DNA of 18,574 bases from Deltaproteobacteria bacterium (GCA_023230665.1 JALNWY010000053.1:1-18574); one strand, 5' to 3'. Shown: positions 9,821 to 17,639, counted from the first letter of the stretch. The notes: a model not told the origin generated them from the letters alone. Numbers and translations are program-made.

Positions 9821-11533
9821 ATGAACAAGGAGGAAACAGGAATTTTCGGCAAGGCCAAGGGCAGGCAGGTAGGACCTCAAGGTACGGACAGCGTGCACGC
9901 CTCACAGCAGTACCCCGCAACGCACCCGGGACGGTCGCAGGTGCCGTTTCTACGCTCTCCCCGGGCGATTACCGGGCATATGAACGCCGGGATCCGCGCG
10001 ATCTGGCACGCGAGCGACTACCAGGGCAAGGATTTCAGCCCCTTCGAGGTATCGTCGATTCCAAACAAGTACAAGCTCGCCCAGGTGCTTGCCTGCGGCC
10101 TGAAGGCAGCAGTGGCCACCTACTCCCAGCACTGGCAGGGCATGTACCTTGACTGGACCTTCAACCACCATATCGAGGGGGCCTTTTCAAAATTCGGAAC
10201 CATGGCAAATTCGGAAAGGTTCGTGAAAAACGCATTCGCCACCGTGGTACTCTTCAATACCGGCTATGCCGGGGTGTTCGTGGATATGCTCAAGAACCGG
10301 CGCCGTCTTCTTCCTCCCAGTATGGAGAGCCTCGAAAACCTCGACATGGGCACCTTTGAGCACAACTTGAGAAGTTCGGTCGGCGCAGTGCTCGGTGGCG
10401 ACTATGGAGTGAACGTCATCAGATGCTCTCTGGCGAAACCCCTGACGGCAGAGGCAAACAGGTCGGGCTATGAGGCCCTGCGCGGTGTGGCTTTTGTGGA
10501 GGGCATGGACCCGAAGGCATCCATCGCCTGTATCCTGCAGATCGGCCTCAAGCAGTCCGAGCACCGCAAAAGCTTTGATCAGGAAATCATGGACCTCGCT
10601 GCCGCCAAGATCATCGAGCGCAAGAGCGAGCGGCGCAATGCGGATTTCTCGCGCCAGGTCCCGGTGGTCGTTATGTCACGCTATTTCCTCTGCGTGAACC
10701 GGGAGCTGCGAAAAGCCGGGCTGCACGGTATTGTCAAGACCATGGTGATCGAAGGAAACATCTCCCGGGGCGCATCCATGCTTGCATCCATACGGGGCTG
10801 CATAGGAGACGGGCTCAGGAAGTGCTACGATGATATCATTGCGGCATATTCGGCCAATCTGGCCGACAGCAGCACCGACCTGGATTTCGACACGTACCGC
10901 GACATGGCGAAGCTCGCGTGCGACCTCGGCCAGAAGGTGCTCAAGCCCCGTGAAGACGGGCACAAAATGCTCTTTGTCTACCTCGACATGGAAGCCCTTC
11001 AGAAAAAGGGCATTCCGATCGATATCGCAGAGCAGACCGCGGGCAGCGCCATTCAGGCCGGGCTCAATTCCGTGCACCTCGATGGGACCACGAATGTGCC
11101 GGACGAGCAGGACCTGCTCTACGGCGCTTTCTGCATGACCGGCCCGATCCACTCGGCAGAACTCCTGGACACGGACGATGAGCTCAAGCGTGGGTGGGGC
11201 CAGGGATTCTGGAATATCCTTGCGCCGGGCCTGCCGCCGACCAACAAGATGCTGGCCCTGATCGCCATCTCGGCCAAGAGCGAGCAGGATGCCTTTATCG
11301 CCGAGATACAGGCCATGAACGAGCGGAAATCGGTCAACGAGATATTCTGGTACAAGACCTGGAACCATCCACAGGGCAAGCGTCTGGACGTCCCGCAATG
11401 GATATCCTATGCCCATGTGCTCGATGTGCTCCCGATTCCGGGGAACACTACTGCACTTGCGCAAGATCCTATCCCCGAGCACCTGCCCGAAGATCACCCC
11501 CTGACCAGGGAGTTCAGGCAGATGCTCAAGTGA
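9821..11533 (+). CDS. Unrecognised 570-aa cytosolic protein
   Basis: I do not recognise this protein. The ATG at 9821 is chosen because AAAGGA (9806-9811) precedes it by 9 nt; an in-frame ATG at 9803 lacks a ribosome site. The first 30 residues are polar with no signal peptide, and no segment looks like a membrane helix, so it should be soluble. Distinct stretches are a Trp/His-rich part (HWQGMYLDWTFNHHIEG, about 105-121), a Gly-rich SSVGAVLGGDYGVNVIRCS, a basic KIIERKSERRNADF and a C-terminal FWYKTWNHPQGKRLDVP. No nucleotide-binding loop or metal-binding cysteine cluster is evident. It follows the TetR-family gene in the same direction and ends at a strong terminator, so it may be that regulator's target. 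Codon composition matches neighbouring genes. Confidence 0.8.
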   Translation: MNKEETGIFGKAKGRQVGPQGTDSVHASQQYPATHPGRSQVPFLRSPRAITGHMNAGIRAIWHASDYQGKDFSPFEVSSIPNKYKLAQVLACGLKAAVATYSQHWQGMYLDWTFNHHIEGAFSKFGTMANSERFVKNAFATVVLFNTGYAGVFVDMLKNRRRLLPPSMESLENLDMGTFEHNLRSSVGAVLGGDYGVNVIRCSLAKPLTAEANRSGYEALRGVAFVEGMDPKASIACILQIGLKQSEHRKSFDQEIMDLAAAKIIERKSERRNADFSRQVPVVVMSRYFLCVNRELRKAGLHGIVKTMVIEGNISRGASMLASIRGCIGDGLRKCYDDIIAAYSANLADSSTDLDFDTYRDMAKLACDLGQKVLKPREDGHKMLFVYLDMEALQKKGIPIDIAEQTAGSAIQAGLNSVHLDGTTNVPDEQDLLYGAFCMTGPIHSAELLDTDDELKRGWGQGFWNILAPGLPPTNKMLALIAISAKSEQDAFIAEIQAMNERKSVNEIFWYKTWNHPQGKRLDVPQWISYAHVLDVLPIPGNTTALAQDPIPEHLPEDHPLTREFRQMLK

Positions 11534-11901
11534 TATCGCCCTCCTTACTTAAGAGTTGTTTGAATGAGCAAACAAGACAACTTGTGCAATGCACAGCAAA
11601 CGAAATGCTGATCTGCGGTGTGCCGGGCCCTCTTTTAAGGGCCCGGCTTTTTTAAGGCACGCCCAAGACCGGCAACACAGGAAGGCTGCGATCAGGGAAG
11701 ATGGCCCTTTCATCCAGCAGGAGATCGCCCGGCAAGGAGTGGAAGACATGAGGACCACGATTGCTTTCCGCGTTGTACAGCCGGCACATGCCGAAAACTT
11801 GATACAGGACAAGACCTGCCAGGAGTTTTATAAGGAGATTGATTTGACACCTTCTTTTGGCTGTGGCACGATTGCCATGAAAAAATAGCACAAGGTGGAT
11901 C
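11534..11901. other. Interval between the 570-aa gene and nikR
   Basis: Two small hairpins precede the terminator (TTGTTTG/CAAACAA at 11556-11575 and TGTGC/GCACA near 11583). After it, 11654-11901 holds no credible gene; an open frame across 11589-11888 runs through the terminator and has no ribosome site. Two GGCA/TGCC inverted repeats precede nikR. A TTGACA at 11844-11849 has no clear -10 partner. Confidence 0.5.
11622..11653 (+). terminator. Strong rho-independent terminator after the 570-aa gene
   Basis: A perfect 10-bp stem GCCGGGCCCT/AGGGCCCGGC (11622-11631 and 11638-11647) with loop CTTTTA is followed by six Ts (11648-11653). It closes the plus-strand unit ending at 11533. Confidence 0.92.
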
Positions 11902-12318
11902 ATGACAGAGCTTGTAAGATTTGGTGTATCAATCGAAAGCAGCCTTCTTGAAAAATTCGACCGCCTCATCGAGAACAAGAGCTACTCGACACGATCCGAA
12001 GCATTGCGAGATCTTATCCGCCAGGAACTCATCAAAAAAGAATGGGAAGAAGATGACGAGGTGGCAGGCGCTATCACTTTCATCTTTGATCACCACCAGC
12101 GAGGGCTTACAAGCCGCCTTACCAACATCCAGCACGGCTATCAGGAAATCATCATCTCATCTCAGCACATCCATCTCGACCACCACAACTGCCTCGAGAT
12201 CGTTGCCGTGAAGGGACGTGCAACAGAGGTTCAGAAATTGGCCAATGCGCTGCAGTCGATCAAAGGCGTCCGCCATGGCACCCTCAGCATGTCGAGCACG
12301 GGAAAATCCCTTGAATGA
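11902..12318 (+). CDS. nikR: Nickel-responsive regulator NikR
   Basis: A 138-aa ribbon-helix-helix repressor that binds DNA when loaded with Ni(II). Residues 1-45 form the RHH domain (VRFGVSIESSLLEKFDRLIENKSY then TRSEALRDLIRQEL); residues about 55-135 form the ACT-like metal domain. The high-affinity nickel ligands are all visible: His78, His89, Cys97 and His91, in the signature HIHLDHHNC corresponding to E. coli His76, His87, His89 and Cys95. Length is normal. AAGGTGG precedes the ATG closely. The gene converges on the minus-strand FecCD-type import operon and FmdE-family gene, which suggests nickel is the metal handled there. No canonical E. coli-type NikR site is seen upstream. Confidence 0.95.
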   Translation: MTELVRFGVSIESSLLEKFDRLIENKSYSTRSEALRDLIRQELIKKEWEEDDEVAGAITFIFDHHQRGLTSRLTNIQHGYQEIIISSQHIHLDHHNCLEIVAVKGRATEVQKLANALQSIKGVRHGTLSMSSTGKSLE

Positions 12319-12396
12319 ACTCCCATTACGGCAAGCGCCCGGGTCTCCATCCTCACTCCATCTTACTGATCCGGCCGGGGCGAGAAGGGACCTGTA

Positions 12397-12999
12397 TCAT
12401 TCCCGGCAGCCTCGACAGATCCATACTCCTCCCACAAACTCAAGTTTTGATGCCATCGCAGGCTCTCCACACCTGGAACAGGGTCTCGAAGGCTCGATCC
12501 GGGCCCTGGCGGGCAGATCCATGCGTACGGTTGTCACATCAAAGAGCTCGTCATCCGGCATCTCGAGCACATCATTGCTGCGTTTGAGATGAAGATCATG
12601 AAATTCTTTTGTCTCCTCTTTATCTGCCTCGCTGTTCATGACCTTGCGCAAGAGCTCGAAATGCCTCTCGTCCGGTGAAAAGGCGCCGTGTCGCACGGCC
12701 ACCCGGACGCCTTGCCCGGTTTTTCTGCTGAGCAGTGTCAAAGCCATTTTCCCGTAGTCTTTGTATATCAAATTGCCCTTGCCAAAGGTGCACCCGGTAA
12801 TCACCTGGATGGCATCGGCGGAGCATGCATCCGTTTCCACCACGGCCACGATCTCCTCGTCGATGGCGCGTCCCTCCATGAGCCTGTCCATAGCCAGTTT
12901 GGCTGCCTTGTAGCCGATGGAAAGCCCTGGACAGACATGCCCATGGAATTGAGCGCACCTTTTAAACTCCTCGGTATTCAAGATTCCTTGTGCATTCAT
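12397..12999 (-). CDS. FmdE-family protein with C-terminal zinc ribbon
   Basis: A 200-aa protein of the FmdE family, named after a subunit encoded with formylmethanofuran dehydrogenase in methanogens, although many members occur in bacteria beside metal importers and their function is not settled. The N-terminal signature FHGHVCPGLSIGYKAA (18-33) gives His19, His21 and Cys23 as probable metal ligands. Cys59 (ETDACSAD) and Cys70 (TGCTFGKGN) complete the conserved core. A separate zinc ribbon lies at the C-terminus (Cys174/Cys177 and Cys195/Cys198). The ATG at 12999 has AAGGA 8 nt upstream. It is the last gene of the minus-strand operon, 82 nt after the binding protein. A cytosolic metal-handling or chaperone role for the imported ion is my inference. 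Confidence 0.88.
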   Translation of the reverse strand: MNAQGILNTEEFKRCAQFHGHVCPGLSIGYKAAKLAMDRLMEGRAIDEEIVAVVETDACSADAIQVITGCTFGKGNLIYKDYGKMALTLLSRKTGQGVRVAVRHGAFSPDERHFELLRKVMNSEADKEETKEFHDLHLKRSNDVLEMPDDELFDVTTVRMDLPARARIEPSRPCSRCGEPAMASKLEFVGGVWICRGCRE

Positions 13000-13081
13000 G
13001 ATGACTTCCTTTCTTCAGCCCTGCAGGGTGTTTTTTTGGCAGAGGCCGACTGTATTCCATGGATATTGCATATGAGAGCTC

Positions 13082-14200
13082 TCATTTGGGCATGTTCCTC
13101 GATTCATTGAGAAATGGTGCTCTCTGCCCGATGGACCCGTATTCTTTCTGCATGCTCTCATAGACCGGCTTCCCGACCAGAAAGGTGTAGATTTCATCTG
13201 CCTTTCTTTTGGGGTCGATATCTTCAAACTGTTTTCCGTACAGGATTTTCCCGATCGCATAGGCATCGGCCAGAGCAGTGCCGATGTTGGTCGCGTACCA
13301 ATTGAACGGGTGCAGAATATAGACCTGACGGGCGGAAAATGCCTTCAATACATCATAATATTCGGGTTTCTTGCGATAATCCTCCATCACAAGGGGCATT
13401 CCGCCGCCATCGATGAAAACGACATCCGGATTCAGCTTCAACAGTATCTCCTTATCCATGGCAACATGGCTGCCGATATCGGCCTTTACATGTTCGGCTA
13501 CGTTGCTTGCCCCTATCCAGTCAAATGGGATATAGCGCTGTTCGGTACTTTCAATTCCATGAGTACCGCGATAGCCGATGCCGCCGACATAGACACCCGG
13601 CCTCGACTCGATCGGGATGTCCTTGGTTCGCCTGTGCATGTCCTTTCGCAGGGATTCGATATACGCGACAACATGATCCGCCCTTTTTTCGCGGTTGAGG
13701 ATCCTCCCTGCAAGGCGCACGGCATCATACACTGCCTCGTCAAAGGTTGCGAAAGAGCCATAGCTTAACACGACCACCGGAATACCCACTGTCTGCTGCA
13801 CTTTGTCCGCAAGAGAGGCATCCATATACGTTACGAATATCACCTGGGGCCTCACAGCGAGCACGGCCTCGAGGTCCGGTTTTTTATTGATGCCGGCAGG
13901 ACCCCCTGGGCCGCATCGCGGCAGCTTGGACAGTTCTGGATGGGCAATCCAGTATGGCCTGCTGCCGGGGTTCATTTTTTCCATGTCTTCCACGCCGGCA
14001 ACTTTCGATGCAGCCTGCAGATAGACGATCAATCGCAAGGTTCCCGGTCCGAGGCAAACGATCCGGTCCGGATCAAAAGGAACTGTCACCTGCCGAGCGG
14101 CCATATCTTTGACCATGACTGTCTGCGCGGCGATGCAGGCAGGGACCATAACCAGGAGAGTTGTCGCGATGCATAATCTCATAAGGTGCGTATTCTTCAA
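13082..14200 (-). CDS. Periplasmic metal/chelate-binding protein of the ABC importer
   Basis: A 372-aa FecB/BtuF-type (cluster A helical-backbone) binding protein. Residues 1-26 form a signal peptide (MKNTHLMRL then a hydrophobic run, cut near CIAAQ); VPAC could alternatively be a weak lipobox. The mature part shows the family features: RIVCLGPGTLRLIVYL, a KPDLEAVLAVRPQVIFV strand-helix, the second-lobe PDVVFIDGGG and the C-terminal NIGTALADAYAIGKILY. I place the start at TTG 14200 because GAGGAG (14211-14206) lies 5 nt before it and it gives a clean signal peptide. An ATG at 14218 overlaps the ATPase stop (ATGA) but lacks a ribosome site and adds acidic residues. It delivers substrate to the permease; the substrate is unproven. 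Confidence 0.88.
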   Translation of the reverse strand: MKNTHLMRLCIATTLLVMVPACIAAQTVMVKDMAARQVTVPFDPDRIVCLGPGTLRLIVYLQAASKVAGVEDMEKMNPGSRPYWIAHPELSKLPRCGPGGPAGINKKPDLEAVLAVRPQVIFVTYMDASLADKVQQTVGIPVVVLSYGSFATFDEAVYDAVRLAGRILNREKRADHVVAYIESLRKDMHRRTKDIPIESRPGVYVGGIGYRGTHGIESTEQRYIPFDWIGASNVAEHVKADIGSHVAMDKEILLKLNPDVVFIDGGGMPLVMEDYRKKPEYYDVLKAFSARQVYILHPFNWYATNIGTALADAYAIGKILYGKQFEDIDPKRKADEIYTFLVGKPVYESMQKEYGSIGQRAPFLNESRNMPK

Positions 14201-14214
14201 TGATTTCTCCTCAC

Positions 14215-14967
14215 TCATACCGGGACAACCACGGTATGACCTCTGCATTCCTCCAGCGCCACCTCGATGTCGTACACCTGCCGGATCATCTCCGGGGTGA
14301 GGTCTTTTCTGGTCGATACCGCGTGGATTCTCTGTTCTTTCAGGAAAACAAACCTGTCTGCGAACCGTATGGCGATATTGAGGTCGTGGATGGCGACTAC
14401 GGCCGACAAATCCTGGGTGTCAACGATATGGCGAATGAGCCCCATCACTTCAAGCTGATTTTTCAAGTCCAGATTGCTCGTCGGTTCGTCCAGCAGAAGT
14501 ATTGCCGGCGACTGGGCCAGTGCCCTGGCAATGATCACCTTCTGGATCTCACCGCCGCTCAAGTCGCTCACAGGCCGCATGGCCAGATGAGCGATGCCGA
14601 GCCGCATAATGATGTCTTCCACAAGTCTGTAGTCATCTTCCGTCAGCGACCACCTGATGTGAGGTTTGCGGCCCATGAGCACTGCCTCGAAAACCGAATG
14701 CCTTGTTTCCGGATGACGCTGCGGGACATAGCCCATGCGACGGGCCACGCTGTTTTGGCTCATGAGCAGAAGGTTTTCACCATCCACAAGCACTGATCCT
14801 CGCCAGGGCTTGAGAATACGATTCAGGCACTTGAGCAGAGTAGATTTCCCTGCGCCGTTCATGCCCAGAACACACATGATCTCTCCCTTTTCCAGGGAAA
14901 AAGTTATATCCGACAAAACCGGATGGCTGTTGTACGAGAAATCGATATTGGTTACGGTCAGCATCAT
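14215..14967 (-). CDS. ABC transporter ATPase, FecE/BtuD type
   Basis: The 250-aa cytosolic ATPase powering the metal importer. Motifs in order are Walker A GMNGAGKST (35-43), the Q-loop at Gln83 (VPQRH), signature LSGGE (136-140), Walker B ILLLDEP (156-162) and switch His194 in VAIHDLN. Length is usual for FecE/BtuD-like subunits. The ATG at 14967 overlaps the permease stop in an ATGA junction, with a second ATG immediately after it; GAGGG lies just upstream. Its own TGA overlaps the upstream candidate start of the binding-protein gene. This indicates translational coupling within one operon. All catalytic motifs are intact. Confidence 0.95.
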   Translation of the reverse strand: MMLTVTNIDFSYNSHPVLSDITFSLEKGEIMCVLGMNGAGKSTLLKCLNRILKPWRGSVLVDGENLLLMSQNSVARRMGYVPQRHPETRHSVFEAVLMGRKPHIRWSLTEDDYRLVEDIIMRLGIAHLAMRPVSDLSGGEIQKVIIARALAQSPAILLLDEPTSNLDLKNQLEVMGLIRHIVDTQDLSAVVAIHDLNIAIRFADRFVFLKEQRIHAVSTRKDLTPEMIRQVYDIEVALEECRGHTVVVPV

Positions 14968-16028
14968 CGGTACCCTCGAACGAGCAGATAGAGAAACATC
15001 GGCGCTCCCAGAAACGATGTGATTACACCCACCGGCAGAGCCCCTGAACCGATGATTATACGGCCTATGGTGTCGGCCGTCAGGAGAATCAGCGCCCCTA
15101 AAACCGAAGAAAAAGGAATCAACAGGCAGTGGTCGTCGCCCACGAAACGCCGGGCCATATGCGGAGCTATCAGCCCGATAAAGGCGATGACACCGTGGAA
15201 GGCGGTTGCCATGGCGGAAATCAGCGCCGCCATTACCATGCCGGCCACGCGTATTCTGCCGACATTCACCCCCAGCCCTTTGGCGGCTTCTTCTCCCGAG
15301 GCAAGGACATTGAGGTCCCATCGAATGAACATCAGGTAGAGGGAGGCGAGAATGACTGCGCCGGCCATGAGGCCGATTTCCCTCCAGCTGGATCGCGCCA
15401 CATCGCCAAAGGTCCAAAAAACGACCATGGCCAGCTGGGTCTCTGTGGCCAAATACTGGATCAGAATCGTTGCCGATACAAACAAGGATGACAGAGCCAC
15501 CCCGGCCAGGATGACAGCTTCGGCTGAAAGACGTTTCAGGCCGGACAAGATAAGTATGATTGCCGTGGCCGCCATGGCCCCGCCAAAGGCAAAAGCTGTT
15601 ACCGAGAACATCTCGGCGCCGAATACAACGATCGCTGCCGCAGCCCCGAAGGCGGCTCCCTGGCTGATGCCGAGCGTAGAAGGCGAGCCGAGCGGGTTCT
15701 TGAGCAGTGACTGGATGCTCAACCCGGAGAGCGAGAGCCCCCAGCCGCATAGAATGGCGGCGATCACCCGCGGCATCCTGATATTGACAATCACCACGCC
15801 GGCGGTGGCGTCGGCATCTCCCAGCAGGGCGCGGAATATACATCCGATGGGAATTTCATATGCTCCCCGTGCAACGGCAAATACAGCGACAAGAAGGGTC
15901 GCGCCGAGCAGCAGGGCCAGCAGGAGAAGCTTCCGGTTGAGGCTCTCCAGATAGGCTGACGTTATGGCTCCGGTGCGGGCAAACTTTCCGTCTCTGTTGC
16001 CAGCAATGATTTTGAGAAAAATGTTCAT
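14964..16028 (-). CDS. FecCD/BtuC-family ABC permease
   Basis: A 354-aa inner-membrane permease with about nine to ten hydrophobic segments, typical of the FecCD family importing iron chelates, cobalamin or other metal complexes. Visible motifs are RMPRVIAAILCGWGLSLSG, NPLGSPSTLGISQGAAFGAA, the ATPase-contacting LGVNVGRIRV and the C-terminal GVIAFIGLIAPHMARRFVG and GALPVGVITSFLGAPMFLYLL. The ATG at 16028 gives a normal N-terminus and length. The frame stays open to 16160, but that would add an uncharacteristic basic stretch. The ribosome site is weak. It is the first large gene of the operon; only one permease is present, so it presumably acts as a homodimer. Nickel or a nickel chelate is inferred from nikR nearby. 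Confidence 0.93.
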   Translation of the reverse strand: MNIFLKIIAGNRDGKFARTGAITSAYLESLNRKLLLLALLLGATLLVAVFAVARGAYEIPIGCIFRALLGDADATAGVVIVNIRMPRVIAAILCGWGLSLSGLSIQSLLKNPLGSPSTLGISQGAAFGAAAAIVVFGAEMFSVTAFAFGGAMAATAIILILSGLKRLSAEAVILAGVALSSLFVSATILIQYLATETQLAMVVFWTFGDVARSSWREIGLMAGAVILASLYLMFIRWDLNVLASGEEAAKGLGVNVGRIRVAGMVMAALISAMATAFHGVIAFIGLIAPHMARRFVGDDHCLLIPFSSVLGALILLTADTIGRIIIGSGALPVGVITSFLGAPMFLYLLVRGYR

Positions 16029-16473
16029 CGGTTCTCGAACCCTATCAGGGACAGATGCTCGAATCCCGTAACATGGTCTACCCTGCCGGCCATACGAGAA
16101 TCCCCTCCTCCCATGCCGCAATGATAACCTTGACCCGCCTGAGGAGCAGAGACAATTCACGACCAGGGCCTCTTTCCAATCTCACAATATCAAACGAGTA
16201 AATAGTAGCACTAAATTATCAAACGTAGCAACTCGAAAACCGGTCAAGAATCAGATCTCCCCACTGATTGCGATGATAGCGTAAGTATGTTGATAGAGAG
16301 CTCAGGGAAACCGGCCAGGGATTTTTCATGGTTCTCTCCTTTTTTGGGATGCATGCCCTGATGCGGGTGTGGTAAATATAAAAACAGAGGGCAGGCTGAG
16401 CACTTATGCTCATGTCCATTCAAAGGTGTCGACAGTTTCTCTCTGGCGGAGAAGTGAAAAGGAGATCATATCC
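16029..16473. other. Intergenic region between divergent permease and thiolase genes
   Basis: Contains a candidate 36-codon ORF (minus strand), a direct repeat TATCAAACG at 16188-16196 and 16217-16225 (29-bp period), hairpin CCCT/AGGG at 16040-16050, a short GGTTC/GAACC stem at 16030-16041 next to the permease start, and GAGCA/TGCTC at 16398-16411. No convincing sigma70 promoter was found for either direction, and no known riboswitch core was recognised. Confidence 0.45.
16219..16329 (-). CDS. Possible small protein or leader peptide, 36 aa
   Basis: ATG at 16329 is preceded by AAAGGAGAG at about 5 nt, one of the best ribosome sites in the window. It opens a frame of 36 codons beginning MKNPWPVSLSSL and ending FSSCYV before TGA. 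It has no clear membrane helix or signal and matches nothing I know. It lies about 190 nt upstream of the permease on the same strand, so it may be a leader ORF in the operon's 5' region. The evidence is the ribosome site and position only. Confidence 0.4.
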   Translation of the reverse strand: MKNPWPVSLSSLSTYLRYHRNQWGDLILDRFSSCYV

Positions 16474-17637
16474 ATGGACAGGGAAAAAACGCATGCCATT
16501 GTCGGCGTGGGGTATACCCCGCAGGGAAGGGTGCCGGGGAGGACATCGTTGAGCTTTCATCTGGAAGCATGCACGAATGCCATCAATGATGCAGGCATTC
16601 CAAAGGACCACATCGACGGGCTCATCTGCTACCGACATTTTCCGGCACCTTCAGATGAAAACGATCTCACGCCGCACCTGGTGGCGCAGCATCTGGGGAT
16701 CGAGCCCAACTATCTGAGTCAGGACGCAAACTGATCGCGCAGCCATCTCCAGCACGCGGTCGGCGTGCTCGATGCGGGTTTGTGCCGGTATGTACTCATC
16801 TCCTATGGTCACAATGCGTTCTCCAGCGCCAGCTTGTTTACCATGCTCATGGACTTTGCCGGTGACGACGCGGTATTCGGCCACTTCGGGGCCACCGGGG
16901 GGTATGCCCTTGCGGCACGCAGGGCCATGCACGAATTCAACACCGGCCCGCAGACATGGAAGCACATTGCCGTGGCTCAGCGCGCCTGGGCAAACCTGAA
17001 TCCGCATGCGATGATGCACGGCAAACCCATGTCCTTCGGCGACTACCTGTCCTCCAAGTACGTGGTGGAGCCGCTGCGCCTGCCGGACAACTGCCTGGTG
17101 AACGACGGCGGCAGGGCCGTCATCATCACCACCCTGGAGCGTGCCAGGGACCTCAGACACCGGCCTGCCGTCATCCTGGGCCTCGGCCAGCACAACCCGT
17201 CCGTGCAGGTCACGCAGTCAGGCACATTGACCGGATCGACCGGGGCACGCAAGGCATGCGAAACAGCGCTGTCCATGGCCGGCGTCACCAGAGATGATGT
17301 CGATGCGTGCCAGATTTACGACTGCTTTACCTATACCGTGGAACTCACGCTTCAGGATTACGGTTTCTTCGGACCGGGTGAAGGAGAAAGCTGGTTCTCA
17401 GAGGGCACGATCGGCCCTGGAGGCCGCATGCCCGTCAACACCTCCGGAGGTCAGCTCTCCGAGGCATACTATATGGGGCTGACCCCCTTGAGCGAGGCTA
17501 CCATGCAGATCATGGGCAGGTGCAAAGACCGCCAGCTCGGACCCGCCACACAAACAAAGGAGCCCAGTATTATCCTGGTGAGCGACAACGGCGGGATCCT
17601 GCAGGCCCATTCCTGCTGCGTCCTGGGGAGGATATAG
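16474..17637 (+). CDS. SCP-x/lipid-transfer-type thiolase with in-frame TGA at codon 87
   Basis: A thiolase-superfamily protein of the kind that forms complexes with DUF35 proteins and cleaves or forms acyl-CoA carbon-carbon bonds. ATG 16474 follows AAAGGAGAT at a good distance. The frame is interrupted only by TGA 16732-16734 (codon 87) and then continues unbroken to 17637, giving 387 aa in all, the normal family length. Family motifs lie on both sides: AIVGVGYTPQGR and NAINDAG before; AGLCRYVLISYGHN, WANLNPHAMM, YDCFTYTVELTLQDYGFFGPGEG and VNTSGGQLSEAYYMG after. Residue 87 falls in the loop that carries or flanks the nucleophile in thiolases. A stem with a GG-starting loop lies 23 nt after the TGA, so selenocysteine is possible; a nonsense change (for example from GGA, TCA or TGC) is the plain alternative. 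The downstream gene is intact. Confidence 0.8.
16751..16769 (+). promoter_or_regulatory. SECIS-like stem-loop behind the in-frame TGA
   Basis: AGCACGC (16751-16757) pairs perfectly with GCGTGCT (16763-16769) around the loop GGTCG. The loop begins 23 nt after TGA 16732-16734. Bacterial SECIS elements lie just after the UGA, have a short apical stem and need G at the start of the loop; the E. coli fdhF loop also contains GGUC. There is no bulged U as in E. coli. Chance occurrence in GC-rich coding DNA is possible. Confidence 0.4.
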
Positions 17638-17639
17638 CG

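Noticed and set aside
11862..11877. Possible sigma54 promoter (TGGCACG ... TTGC) before nikR
   Set aside because: The GG and GC elements are three bases too close for a -24/-12 promoter.
15018..15843. Upstream extension of the ATPase frame through the permease gene
   Set aside because: The conserved ATPase domain starts at ATG 14967, and the permease occupies this region in another frame with full family motifs.
16029..16160. Cobalamin or NiCo riboswitch upstream of the permease
   Set aside because: The conserved cores of these riboswitches are not present; only short hairpins are seen.
16732..16734. TGA as a normal end of a short gene, with a second gene starting at GTG 16765
   Set aside because: Both parts are in the same frame and together make one full-length thiolase; neither half has its own complete fold, and GTG 16765 has no ribosome site.
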